A DNA stretch of 64,000 nt from Actinomadura cremea (GCF_014648495.1 NZ_BMRF01000007.1:1-64000), one strand, 5' to 3'; shown: positions 1 through 8,326, numbered from the stretch's first letter. Notes: a model not told the origin generated them from the sequence alone. Program-made: numbers and translations.

Positions 1-1
1 G

Positions 2-145
2 CTGCTGCGGCGCTGCGACCCGCTGATCGAGGCGATCGAGGACGACATGCTGGACGCCATCCCGTCGGTCCAGCACCCGCTGCTGCGGCAGAGCCTCGAA
101 CTCGGTTACACCGCCCTCAGCGGCTCCGACCACGGCGGCGCCTGA
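2..145 (+). CDS. C-terminal end of an unidentified protein (5' end outside window)
   Basis: An open frame enters from the left edge and stops with TGA at 143-145, giving the last 47 residues of a protein. The visible part contains D/E-rich helical sequence (IEAIEDDMLDAIP) and ends SDHGGA. Too little is present to assign a family. The 3' end overlaps the likely end of the LuxR-type remnant on the opposite strand. The frame is real-looking because codon third positions are G/C-rich throughout, but the function is unknown. Confidence 0.5.
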   Translation: MLRRCDPLIEAIEDDMLDAIPSVQHPLLRQSLELGYTALSGSDHGGA

Positions 146-309
146 CACCGCGCGTCAGCCGGAGCGGGCGGGCCCGGCTCGGCGGGCAGATGCGGCCGCA
201 GGTCGCGCAGCTGCCTGCGCGCGGGCAGGCCGAGCTTCCTGTAGATGTTGCGCAGGTGGGCGTCCACGGTGCGCGGGCTGAGGAACAGCCGCCCGGCGGC
301 CTCCTTGGA
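106..309 (-). pseudogene. LuxR-type HTH C-terminal remnant
   Basis: On the minus strand the frame reads SKEAAGRLFLSPRTVDAHLR followed by NIYRKLGLPARRQL. This is the recognition half of a LuxR/NarL-type helix-turn-helix, which normally forms the C-terminus of such regulators. The frame ends at TAA at 106-108. Immediately upstream, at about 310, the similarity stops and the sequence becomes the membrane anchor of a plus-strand protein. Only the last ~65 codons of the regulator survive, with no start codon or upstream domain. It is a truncated remnant that could not make a functional protein. Confidence 0.75.
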
Positions 310-311
310 CG

Positions 312-1062
312 CTGTACCTGGTGGCGGCGGTGTTCGGAGTCGGGGCGCTGATCTCCTACCAGCAGGGCAGGGAGGAGAAGGAGCGCAAGGAGAGGGCGGC
401 GCTGAACCAGCGGGCGGCGCCGGTGGCGGTCCCGACGACGCCGGGCGCGTCCCCGAGCGGGACGTTCGGGGCGCCGTCCCCGTCGCCGACCCGGAGCCCG
501 CGGCGGGAGCCGGTCGCCGCGCCGCCGCGAACGAGCGCCGCGCCCCAGGCGAAGACGAAACGGGCCGCCGAGTCGCGGTTTCCGACCGGCCCGAACTTCT
601 CGACCACCACGAACGTCCTGGTCAGAACCGTGATGACGGGCTTGTGTGCGGACCTGCCGGGGCCCGGCATGGGGACGGAGCAGGGCCCGGTCGAGCAGTC
701 CACGTGCGACGGGTCCGCGAAGGACAACCAGCGCTGGGATTCGGTGGTGAACCAGAAGGGCGCGGGTCCGGGCGGCGCGGACCTGTTCAGCATCCGAATT
801 CCAAGGGCGCCTACTGCATGGACGTCTGGGGGACCGATCCACCCGAGATGGGGGCCCTCGTGACGCGCCGTGCTACCCCGGAGCCACCGACAACCAGATG
901 TGGCACCTCGACCGGCAGGCGAGCGGTCGGTTCCGGATCCGGAACCACAAGGGCGGGCTGTGCCTCGACGCCGCCGGTGAGATGGGTGCGGGCGGCCCGG
1001 TCTCCCGGCTCACCACATTCCCCTGCTTCGCGCACGAGGACCATCTCTGGTCCTTCGGCTGA
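312..1062 (+). pseudogene. Degenerate membrane-anchored ricin-type lectin protein
   Basis: The frame opens abruptly at about 312 with a hydrophobic segment (LYLVAAVFGVGALIS), then a charged stretch, a Pro/Ser/Thr/Ala-rich linker, and a beta-trefoil lectin-like region ending at TGA 1060-1062. The lectin part contains DNQRWDSV, DNQMWHLD and EDHLWSFG, which resemble the QxW repeats of ricin-B domains, and paired cysteines (AYCMD, GLCLD). The reading frame changes twice: near 797, where one base appears lost after FSIR, and again between about 850 and 872. The 5' end is also missing or replaced. GTG at 321 could start the first frame, but the lectin domain would not be made intact. It is either a pseudogene or carries sequencing indels. 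Confidence 0.7.
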
Positions 1063-1164
1063 CGGCGGCCCGGTCGCCGGCAAATAACCGAATCAGATTC
1101 GGGAAAGGTCTTCACTCTCCGGGACGGCGGCGCGATCATGGAGGTCTCGACGAGGGGAGGGCCC

Positions 1165-3312
1165 ATGGCGATCGCCATCGGTGAGGAGCACCGCGAGCTG
1201 GCCGGGACGACTCGGACGTTCCTGAACGATCAGGGTGCGCGCGCCGCGAACCGCGCGCTGCTGGAGGCCGACGAGGAGGCGCTGCCGGCGTTCTGGGACG
1301 GCTTCGCCCGGCTCGGCCTGCTGGGAGTGCACCTGCCGGAGGAGCACGGCGGCGGCGGGGCGGGACTCCCCGAGCTGGTCGTGATCGTGGAGGAGCTCGG
1401 CCGGGCCGCGGCGCCGGGGCCGATGGTGCCGACGATGGCGGCGTCCGCCGTGATCGCCGCGCGCGGGACGGACGAGCAGCGCGCCCGCCTGCTGCCCGAC
1501 CTGGCGGCGGGACGGACGGTCGCGGCGCTCGGCGTCGGCGGCGCGGTCGCGGTGGCCGGCGGGAAGGCGACCGGCGACGCCGGGGTCGTCCTCGGCGCGG
1601 GGCTCGCCGGACTGGTCGTGCTCCCGGCGGGCGACGACATGATCGTCGTCCGGACGGACGCGCCGGGCGTCCGGGTCGAGGTGCCCCCGAACCTCGACCC
1701 GTCCCGCCGGTCGGCCCGGATCAGCCTCGACGGCGCTGAGGTGACGGACGTCCTGGCGTCGGCGCGCGCGCACGCCGTCGCCGTCGCGCGGACGCTCGCG
1801 GGCGCGGAGGCCGTCGGCGGGGCGCTGGAGTGCGTCGAGCGCGCCGTCGAGTACGCGAAGGTGCGCGAGCAGTTCGGGCGGACGATCGGGACGTTCCAGG
1901 CGGTCAAGCACCACTGCGCGGACATGCTCGTGGCGGCGGAGCTCGGCACGGCGGCGGTGTGGGACGCGGCGCGCGCGGCGTCGGCGGCCGCGGCGGAGTT
2001 CGAGTACGCCGCGGCCGTCGCGGGGACGCTGGCGACGCCCGCGTTCACGCGGAACGCGGGGCTGAACACGCAGGTGCACGGCGGGATCGGGTTCACCTGG
2101 GAGCACGACGCGCACCTGCTGCTGCGGCGCGCTGCGACGCTGGAGGCGATCTTCGATCCGCGGGAGGCGGCGCGGGACGTGGCGCGGCTGAGCGTCGCGG
2201 GCGTCGTCCGGGAGACGGCGCTGGACCTGCCGCCGGAGGCCGAGGCCGCGCGGGCGGAGGTGCGCGCCCTCGCCCGCGAGATCGCCGCGCTGCCGGAGGA
2301 CGAGCAGCGCGTGCGGCTGATCGACACCGGGTACGTGCAGCCGCACTGGCCGCGCCCGTGGGGCCTGGAGGCGTCCGCCGGGCTCCAGCTGGTGATCGAC
2401 GAGGAGTTCCGCGCGGCGAAGGTGAAGCGCCCCTCGTACGGGATCACGAGCTGGAACATCCTCACGCTGGTCCAGCACGGCACGCAGGACCAGGTCGACC
2501 GCTGGGTGCGCGCCGCGCTGCTCGGCGACGAGGTGTGGTGCCAGCTGTTCAGCGAGCCGGACGCCGGGTCGGACGCGGCGGCCGTCAAGACGCGGGCGGT
2601 GAAGGTCGAGGGCGGCTGGAAGGTCAACGGGCAGAAGGTGTGGACGAGCGGCGCGCACTACAGCCGCCGCGGCCTCGCCACGGTCCGCACCGACCCGGAC
2701 GCGGCCAAGCACGCGGGCGTCACGATGATGGTGATCGACATGAAGGCGCCGGGCGTGGAGGTGCGGCCGCTGCGGCAGGCGACGGGCGGTTCGGAGTTCA
2801 ACGAGGTGTTCTTCTCCGACGTGTTCGTCCCGGACGAGGACGTGGTCGGCGCACCGAACGAGGGCTGGAAGGTCGCGCGGGCGACGCTCGGCAACGAGCG
2901 GGTCAGCATCGGCGGCGGCGTCGGCGCGCCGCTCGGCTCGGACGTCGTGAAGCTGCACGCCGAGCGCCCGGACGCCGTCCCGGCGGACCGGATCGGTGCG
3001 CACGCGGCGGAGGAGCGGGCGCTGAAGCTGCTGAACCTGCGCAGCGCCGAGCGGGCCGTGGCGGGCGGCGAGCCGGGACCGGAGGGCAACATCACGAAGC
3101 TGGTCCTGGCCGAGCACGGGCACGCCACGGCCGCCCTGCTGGGCGAGTTCGCCGGGCCGCAGACGGCGTTCGGCGACGGCCTCGGGCAGATGGCGGGGCT
3201 GATGCGGCTGGGGTCGCGGGCGATGTCGATCGCGGGCGGCACCTCGGAGATCACCCGCAACCAGATCGCCGAGCGGATCCTCGGCCTGCCCCGCGACCCG
3301 CTGATCCGGTAG
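1165..3312 (+). CDS. Fused tandem acyl-CoA dehydrogenase (FadE-type)
   Basis: This 715-residue protein contains two acyl-CoA dehydrogenase halves in one chain. Such flavoproteins oxidise the alpha-beta bond of acyl-CoA thioesters. The N-terminal half (about 1-350) contains YAKVREQFGRTIGTFQ near residue 230. The C-terminal half has WCQLFSEPDAGSD near 457, the VNGQKVWTSGA strand and the family C-terminal motif SIAGGTSEITRNQIAERILG near 687. Fused enzymes of this length include the mycobacterial FadE34 class used in side-chain or sterol degradation, but the substrate here cannot be told. ATG 1165 was preferred over the in-frame ATG 1138 because GGGGAGG ends 4 bases upstream. A GC-rich hairpin follows the gene. 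No other beta-oxidation genes are adjacent. Confidence 0.9.
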   Translation: MAIAIGEEHRELAGTTRTFLNDQGARAANRALLEADEEALPAFWDGFARLGLLGVHLPEEHGGGGAGLPELVVIVEELGRAAAPGPMVPTMAASAVIAARGTDEQRARLLPDLAAGRTVAALGVGGAVAVAGGKATGDAGVVLGAGLAGLVVLPAGDDMIVVRTDAPGVRVEVPPNLDPSRRSARISLDGAEVTDVLASARAHAVAVARTLAGAEAVGGALECVERAVEYAKVREQFGRTIGTFQAVKHHCADMLVAAELGTAAVWDAARAASAAAAEFEYAAAVAGTLATPAFTRNAGLNTQVHGGIGFTWEHDAHLLLRRAATLEAIFDPREAARDVARLSVAGVVRETALDLPPEAEAARAEVRALAREIAALPEDEQRVRLIDTGYVQPHWPRPWGLEASAGLQLVIDEEFRAAKVKRPSYGITSWNILTLVQHGTQDQVDRWVRAALLGDEVWCQLFSEPDAGSDAAAVKTRAVKVEGGWKVNGQKVWTSGAHYSRRGLATVRTDPDAAKHAGVTMMVIDMKAPGVEVRPLRQATGGSEFNEVFFSDVFVPDEDVVGAPNEGWKVARATLGNERVSIGGGVGAPLGSDVVKLHAERPDAVPADRIGAHAAEERALKLLNLRSAERAVAGGEPGPEGNITKLVLAEHGHATAALLGEFAGPQTAFGDGLGQMAGLMRLGSRAMSIAGGTSEITRNQIAERILGLPRDPLIR

Positions 3313-3321
3313 CGGACGGGC

Positions 3322-3352
3322 GCCCGCCGCCGTTCGGTCAGCGGCGGCGGGC
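3322..3352. terminator. Bidirectional hairpin between convergent genes
   Basis: An 11-bp perfect stem (GCCCGCCGCCG at 3322-3332, complement at 3342-3352) has a 9-base loop that holds the stop codon of the aldo/keto reductase. It lies just after the acyl-CoA dehydrogenase stop and could end transcription from both sides. There is no U-run, which is usual in high-GC actinomycetes. Confidence 0.55.
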
Positions 3353-4372
3353 CTCCGCCGACAGGTACGGGTCGCCGGCCTTGTGGTCGATGCCGCCGAT
3401 GTCGGTGCCGGGCGGGACGATCGCGTCGACGGCGTCGAGCACGGCGGCGTCGAGCCGGATGTCGGCGGCGGCGACCAGGTCGTCGAGCTGCTCGACCGTC
3501 TTCGGGCCGATGATCGTCGAGGTGACGGCGGGGTGCTCGCCGACGAACGCGAGCGCCAGGTGCGTCAGCGTCAGCCCCGCCTCCTCGGCGACCTTCGCCA
3601 GCCGCTCGACCGCCTCGTACCGGACGGGCGTGTTCGGTTCGACGTCGACGGCGCGGTCGTCGAACGCGGCGTGGCTCGTCCCGGAGAACCGGGACCCGGC
3701 CGGGGCCTGGACGTCGCGGCGGTACTTGCCGGTCAGCCAGCCCCCGGCGAGCGGGCTCCACGGGATGACGCCCATGCCGTGGCGGCGCGCGGCGGGCAGG
3801 ACGGCCCGCTCGACGGACCGCGCGAAGATCGAGTACTGGGGCTGCTCGCAGACGAACCGCGCGCCGGCGCGGCGGTCGGCGGCCCACTGCGCCTCGACGA
3901 TCCAGTCGGCCGGGAAGGACGACGAGCCCGCGTAGAGGATCTTGCCCTGCCGGGCGAGGTCGGTGAGGGCGCCGAGGGTCTCTTCGAGGTCGGTGTCCCA
4001 GTCGTGCCGGTGCACCTGGTACAGGTCGATGCGGTCGGTGCCGAGGCGGCGGAGGCTGTCCTCGACGGCCCGGACGATGTACCGGCGCGAGCCGCCGCGC
4101 CGGTTGCGGTCGTCGCCCATCGGGAAGAAGCACTTGGTCGCGAGGACGACGTCGTCGCGGCGGCCCTTGAGCGCGCGGCCGACGATCCGCTCGCTCTCCC
4201 CGCCCGAGTACATGTCGGCGGTGTCGACGAAGTTGATCCCGGCGTCGAGCGCCCGGTGGATCAGGCGTTCGCAGTCGTCGTGGTCGGGGTTGCCGACCTC
4301 GCCGAACATCATGGCCCCGAGGGTCTGGGTGCTGACCTCGACGCCCGTCCTGCCGAGCTTGCGGTACTGCAA
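3338..4372 (-). CDS. Aldo/keto reductase
   Basis: A 344-residue NADPH-dependent oxidoreductase of the aldo/keto reductase superfamily. The catalytic tetrad is visible: Asp50 and Tyr55 in FVDTADMYSGGE, Lys80 in LATKCFF and His121 in DLYQVHRHD. The length and the GIPWSPLAGGWLTGK-like segment (here GVIPWSPLAGGWLTGKY) fit the voltage-channel-beta-like/YajO class that reduces aldehydes. The start is TTG at 4372: a good Shine-Dalgarno (AAGGAG, 4378-4383) lies 5 bases upstream and no ATG is available. Transcription most likely comes from the MerR-type promoter at 4403-4433. Its natural substrate is unknown. Confidence 0.92.
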   Translation of the reverse strand: MQYRKLGRTGVEVSTQTLGAMMFGEVGNPDHDDCERLIHRALDAGINFVDTADMYSGGESERIVGRALKGRRDDVVLATKCFFPMGDDRNRRGGSRRYIVRAVEDSLRRLGTDRIDLYQVHRHDWDTDLEETLGALTDLARQGKILYAGSSSFPADWIVEAQWAADRRAGARFVCEQPQYSIFARSVERAVLPAARRHGMGVIPWSPLAGGWLTGKYRRDVQAPAGSRFSGTSHAAFDDRAVDVEPNTPVRYEAVERLAKVAEEAGLTLTHLALAFVGEHPAVTSTIIGPKTVEQLDDLVAAADIRLDAAVLDAVDAIVPPGTDIGGIDHKAGDPYLSAEARRR

Positions 4373-4402
4373 TGCGGCTCCTTCGGTCCTGGTGGACGAT
4401 CA

Positions 4403-4433
4403 ACGTTAGGACCTGGAGCGCGCTCCAGGTCAA
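4403..4433 (-). promoter_or_regulatory. MerR-family type promoter/operator for the aldo/keto reductase
   Basis: Read on the minus strand, there is TTGACC (4428-4433), a 19-base spacer (4409-4427) and TAACGT (4403-4408). Centred in the spacer is the perfect 20-bp palindrome ACCTGGAGCGCGCTCCAGGT (4411-4430). An over-long 19-bp spacer filled by a palindrome is the hallmark of promoters activated by MerR-family regulators, which twist the DNA to realign the two boxes. No MerR gene is adjacent. Confidence 0.8.
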
Positions 4434-4534
4434 GAGGAGGCGACGGGGCGGCCGGGAACCGCGCCGTGCCCCGGTTTCGTGCCATTTCCGCAGGGCAAGG
4501 GGCCTGTGAGAGCCGAACGAGCGGACGGCGCCCC

Positions 4535-5026
4535 ATGACGACGATCGAGAAGAAACTGGTCGACTACCTCAAGGACGCGCACGCGCTGCAGCAGCACGTG
4601 CAGGGCGTCCTGAGCGAGCTGCTCACCACGGCGGCGGACGAACCCGACCTCTGCCGCCGCCTGGGGGAGTACGCGCACCGCAACCGGGAGAACACCCGCG
4701 CGATCGAGGACCGGCTCCGCGCGCACCGCGCCTCCCCGTCGATCGTCCGGGACGCGGAGATGCTGTGGGGCGCCATCGCCGACGTGCTGAGGTACCGCAA
4801 CCACGTCGGCCGGCACGTCCGGGACGGCTACGTGGCCGCCCACCTGCAGATCGCCGAGGCCGAGATGCTCCGCCGCATCGCCACCCGCGCCGGGGACGGG
4901 GAGACGGCGGACGTCGCCCGCGCGGTGTGCGACGACGCGCACGCGATGTCCGAGACGATCTCCGACCACTGGGACGTCGCCGTCGATCTGTCGCTGCGCC
5001 GCCACGGCGTCCACCTGCACCGCTGA
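4535..5026 (+). CDS. DUF892 / YciF-like ferritin-fold protein
   Basis: A 163-residue, entirely helical, His/Glu-rich protein beginning MTTIEKKLVDYLKDAHALQQ. The N-terminal LVDYLKDAHALQQHV and the following RLGEYAHRNRENTRAIEDRL helices match the DUF892 family (YciF-like, ferritin-like four-helix fold, often stress-induced in actinomycetes). Glu and His residues spaced along the helices (HRNRENTRAIE, AHLQIAEAEMLRR) could bind metal, as in ferritin-like proteins, but this is inferred. ATG 4535 is the first start; the ribosome site is weak. The upstream gap contains the divergent MerR-type promoter. Confidence 0.8.
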   Translation: MTTIEKKLVDYLKDAHALQQHVQGVLSELLTTAADEPDLCRRLGEYAHRNRENTRAIEDRLRAHRASPSIVRDAEMLWGAIADVLRYRNHVGRHVRDGYVAAHLQIAEAEMLRRIATRAGDGETADVARAVCDDAHAMSETISDHWDVAVDLSLRRHGVHLHR

Positions 5027-5077
5027 CCGGCCGGGAGGTCCTGCAGCGCCGGCGCGTCCTGTGGCATGATCCGCCGG

Positions 5078-5533
5078 GTGAGCGAGCGAGCGGACGAACC
5101 AGGCGAACCGGCCCCCGTGTCCGGGGAGAGGGCGACTCGGGGGACGCGGCTTCTCGGCTTCGGGCTCTTCGCGGGGGCGATCGCCGCCGCCGCCCGGGTG
5201 GCCGCCGACGGCGCGGGCGGCGACTGGCGCTCCGGGGTGATCGTCGGCGGCCTGGCCGCCTCGCTGGTGCTCGGCGGCCTCGCCATGAACGGATGGCTCG
5301 CCCGCCTCGTGGGCCGGCTGCTGTGGATCTTCCCCGCGACGCTGCTGTTCACGGGGATCGTCCTCCTCGCGGATCCCGGCTACGGGGCCTTCCTCAACGG
5401 CGACGCCGAGCGGGGGCGGGTCGAGTCCGACGGGCAGGCCGCGGCGTTCGGCGTCATCTTCCTCCTCATCGGCGCGGCCGGACTCGTCGGCTACGCCCTC
5501 GCCGTCAGGAACCGCGCGTTCCGGTTGAGGTGA
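5078..5533 (+). CDS. Small integral membrane protein, single-copy module
   Basis: An about 151-residue protein of unknown family with a short charged N-terminus and four predicted hydrophobic segments (LLGFGLFAGAIAAAARVAA, GVIVGGLAASLVLGGLAM, LLWIFPATLLFTGIVLLA, VIFLLIGAAGLVGYALAV). It shares the motif order GGLAxNGW - FPATLxFTG - ADPGYG with the next gene, which contains two copies. GTG 5078 (MSERADEP) was chosen over ATG 5066 because it aligns with the MSDRSDES start of the paralogue. No function can be assigned; transport or sensing in the membrane are only possibilities. Confidence 0.7.
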   Translation: MSERADEPGEPAPVSGERATRGTRLLGFGLFAGAIAAAARVAADGAGGDWRSGVIVGGLAASLVLGGLAMNGWLARLVGRLLWIFPATLLFTGIVLLADPGYGAFLNGDAERGRVESDGQAAAFGVIFLLIGAAGLVGYALAVRNRAFRLR

Positions 5534-5605
5534 CCGGGTGACCGGTATCGGTCCTGATCACCCGCGAACGGGAAACCGCCGGCTCCCCGTGTGATACTCC
5601 GGCGG

Positions 5606-6463
5606 ATGAGCGACCGTTCCGACGAGAGCCCGCGGGCGGACGCGGATGTCCCCGCCGCGGGCCCGAGCCCGCGCAGGCGCGTCCTCGGCGCCGCCCTGCT
5701 GCTGTGCGCGGCCTTCTCCGCCGTCCGGGCCGTCGGCGAGATCGCGGGCGGCGACCGGCGCACGGTCGTGGTGGCGGCCGGGTTCGCCGTCTCGCTGCTG
5801 CTCGGCGGCCTCGCCCTCAACGCCTGGAAGGCCCGCCACTGCCTCCGGGCCGCGTGGATCTTTCCCGCGACGCTGATGTTCACCGGCCTCGCCATGATCG
5901 AGGACACCGGCTACGGCGGCCGCGGGAACGACGGCACCGGCGGCACGGGCGCGGTGCTGCTCGGCCTCGTCCTGCTTGTCGCGAGCCTCGTCGGATGCGT
6001 CGTCTACGGGCGTGCGCTCGGCCGCCTGCACGGCTCGTCCGGCGGCGCCCGGACGGACGTCGACGCCGCGCGGCCCGAGCCGTGGAAGCGCGCCCTCGGG
6101 GTCGCCGCCCTGCTGTGCGCGTTCTACTTCGCCGCGCAGTTCGTCGACGCGGTGGCGGACGGCGACCCGCGCAGGCTGCTCGCGGCCGTCGGGTACGGCA
6201 CGGCGCTGCTGATGGGCGGCCTGGCCCTGAACGGGTGGCAGGTGCGGTTGAGCCTCAAGCTGATGTGGCTGTTCCCGGCGACGGTCGCGGTCGTGGGCAT
6301 GGCCATGATCGCCGACCCCGACTACGGGAACCCCCGCCGCAGCGGCGGCGCCGCGACCGGTTCGGCCGTGGCGCTCTTCGGTGTCGCGCTGATGATCGCG
6401 GGCGTTCTCGGATCGGTCGTGTACGCGCACGCGGTCAGGCGCCACCTCGCCCGCGTCCGCTGA
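5606..6463 (+). CDS. Membrane protein with two tandem copies of the upstream module
   Basis: A 285-residue membrane protein made of two head-to-tail copies of the module in the preceding gene. Copy 1 runs from about residue 20 to 145 (GGLALNAW, WIFPATLMFTGLAMI, EDTGYGG) and copy 2 from about 155 to 285 (GGLALNGW, LFPATVAVVGMAMI, ADPDYGN). About eight hydrophobic segments are expected. ATG 5606 aligns with the start of the paralogue; GTG 5591 is an alternative 5 codons upstream. The gap to the previous gene is about 70 bases, so co-transcription is plausible. The family was not recognised. Confidence 0.72.
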   Translation: MSDRSDESPRADADVPAAGPSPRRRVLGAALLLCAAFSAVRAVGEIAGGDRRTVVVAAGFAVSLLLGGLALNAWKARHCLRAAWIFPATLMFTGLAMIEDTGYGGRGNDGTGGTGAVLLGLVLLVASLVGCVVYGRALGRLHGSSGGARTDVDAARPEPWKRALGVAALLCAFYFAAQFVDAVADGDPRRLLAAVGYGTALLMGGLALNGWQVRLSLKLMWLFPATVAVVGMAMIADPDYGNPRRSGGAATGSAVALFGVALMIAGVLGSVVYAHAVRRHLARVR

Positions 6464-6480
6464 TCCGGGGGGCGGGCCGG

Positions 6481-7855
6481 TCAGGGGTCGCTGCGGCGCC
6501 TGCCGAGTGCTCGGCGCAGCGCGTTGAGGGGGCCGCGGTCGGCCGGGGCCGGCGCGGGGCCCGTCGTGGGAGGCGGAGGCGGGGGCTGGAGGGGAGCGGG
6601 AGGGGGCGGTGGTGCGTCGTCCCACGACGGGGCGGGGGCCTCCTCGTACTCGGGACGGTAGCCGCCGTCCTCCGGCCAGGGGTCGGGGTCGGCGACCCAG
6701 CCGGCGAGCAGGACGAGCCCCGTGGGGCGGTGCCGGGCGAGGAAACCGAACGGCCGGTCGAACGTCACGTCCAGCACCGGCGCCTCCGTCGTGCGCCGCG
6801 GCGGCGCGGAACCGACGGTCATGGCGAACGCGGTGACCGCCGCGGCCTTGAAGCCCGCGGGCGGTGAACGTCGCGGTGACGTCCTGCCTGCCCTGGCCGA
6901 CCTTCAACGGCACCGGGGAGATGCGCGGGAAGTGACCGGCGTCGGTGACGACCGTGGCGAGGCCGAACAGTTCGGGACGGGCCAGCAGGTCGTGCTCGGC
7001 GGTGACGTCGAACCGGACGGTGAGCAGGTGCAGGGCGGGCGTCGGGTCGGACGAGGCGATCGTGCGCAGTTCTACCCCCGGCGCCTTCGGCCCGTCGGGG
7101 CCGGTGATCAGGTCGGACCCCGGCCGGAGCGGATGCCCGCCGTCGAGGGCCGCCACCCCGGCGGCCAGCACCTCGCCCGGTGGACGGTCCGGCGCGGCGA
7201 GGCACAGGTACACGTCGACGTCGTCCTCGCCCTCGACCTTCAGCAGCGTGACGGGCCCGCCGGGGGCGTCGGCGACCGAGACGATGCCGAGGTCGGTGCC
7301 GCCGCTGGTCAGCCCCGCCACCTGCCGGCTCGACCACGGGCCCCGCATCGGCCGGTAGGGGATGTCCTGGAAGGGTTTCCGCCACTTGGTGTCGATGCTC
7401 AGCGCGGTCGCCAGCACCATGAGGGTGTCGGAGTCGGTCCGCACCGGCATCCGCTTCACCTGCCCGCGCGTGTGCCGGTCGGCCCACGCGTCCAGCCGGG
7501 CCTGGTCGGCGTCCGGGTCGCCGCTCAGCTCGCCCCGCGACCCGCCGGGCGCGGCGTCCAGCCACCACGGCTCCAGCGGCAGCCCCGCGCGGGTCCACAG
7601 CCCGAACGCGCCGTCGACCGCGGTGCCGCGCGCGAGCACCTCCAGCAGTTCGCGCGCGTCGCGGTCGGCGCCGTCGGCGGCGCGGCCGACGGCCTCCTGC
7701 AGCTCGGCGCGTCCGGGCCCGTCGGCCGCGGCGGCCAGCAGGGCCAGCAGCGGCCAGAGCCCGGCCCCCGACAGCGCGCCGGTCGGCCCGGTGCAGGCGT
7801 GCCGCGCCCACCCGGCCGTCAGCTCGTTGGACGCTCGTACGACATCGTCGATCAC
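6481..7855 (-). pseudogene. Serpin with one frameshift before the reactive-centre loop
   Basis: The translation from GTG 7855 (SD GGGAGA upstream) gives a serpin, a suicide inhibitor of serine or cysteine proteases: ASNELTAGWARHA at the N-terminus, LVLATALSIDTKWRKPF (equivalent to the FKGxWxxxF region) and KVEGEDDVDVYLCL. Near 6853-6865 the frame slips by one base. Removing one C restores AGFKAAAVTAFAMTVG (hinge and reactive-loop start), then VTFDRPFGFLARHRPTGLVL, the conserved serpin C-terminal signature. Without the slip the protein would be 457 residues. An unusual Pro-rich tail of about 65 residues follows the serpin fold. Either a sequencing indel or a recent inactivation is possible; everything else looks intact. 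Confidence 0.78.
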
Positions 7856-7920
7856 GCGCTTCTCCCGTCCGCCGCGAAAGGCCGATGCTAGTGCGCCGCA
7901 CGCGCGCCCTCCGGGGCGTT

Positions 7921-8274
7921 TCAGCGTGCGACGGCCAGCACCAGCGACGCTACGGCGAGCGCGAGGTATCCGCCGGGGAACGCGAGGTTGTGGAAAACCC
8001 GGGTGCGCACGTGCACGGCGACGGCCCCCACGAAGAACAGGACGAGCCCGATCGCCGCGGCGATCCCGATGAAGGGGACGCCGACGAGCCCGAGCAGCAG
8101 CCCGGCGGCCCCCGCGGCCTTGAGCGCCCCGAGATAGGGAACCCACGACGCGGGGAGGCCGACCTCGGCCGAATTGGCCAGGACGATCGGGGCCTTCGCG
8201 AAGTCCGCGGCGGCCATTCCGGCGTTCGCCGCGATCGTGGCGACGGTGACGACGACGTAGGTGGTGAACAGCAT
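7921..8274 (-). CDS. DoxX-like membrane protein
   Basis: A 117-residue protein with four hydrophobic helices (MLFTTYVVVTVATIAANAG, YLGALKAAGAAGLLLGLVG, IGIAAAIGLVLFFVGAVAVH, PGGYLALAVASLVLAVA). The arrangement, including the VGLPASWVPYLGALKAAGA segment, is that of the DoxX_2 family of small membrane proteins of unknown biochemical role. ATG 8274 was chosen rather than longer in-frame starts, because the region upstream is the promoter gap shared with the divergent LysR gene. That arrangement suggests the LysR protein controls it. Confidence 0.82.
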   Translation of the reverse strand: MLFTTYVVVTVATIAANAGMAAADFAKAPIVLANSAEVGLPASWVPYLGALKAAGAAGLLLGLVGVPFIGIAAAIGLVLFFVGAVAVHVRTRVFHNLAFPGGYLALAVASLVLAVAR

Positions 8275-8303
8275 GGGACCAGGCTCGCGGGGGGCCGTTC
8301 CAG

Positions 8304-8326
8304 CCGTCCAATACACCCGTCCATAA
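8304..8326. promoter_or_regulatory. Direct repeats in the DoxX/LysR divergent promoter gap
   Basis: CCGTCCAATA (8304-8313) and CCGTCCATAA (8317-8326) are near-identical direct repeats starting 13 bases apart, inside the 61-base gap between the divergent start codons. On the minus strand they include TTGGAC, a plausible -35 box for the DoxX gene. They are candidate binding sites for the LysR protein. Confidence 0.4.
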
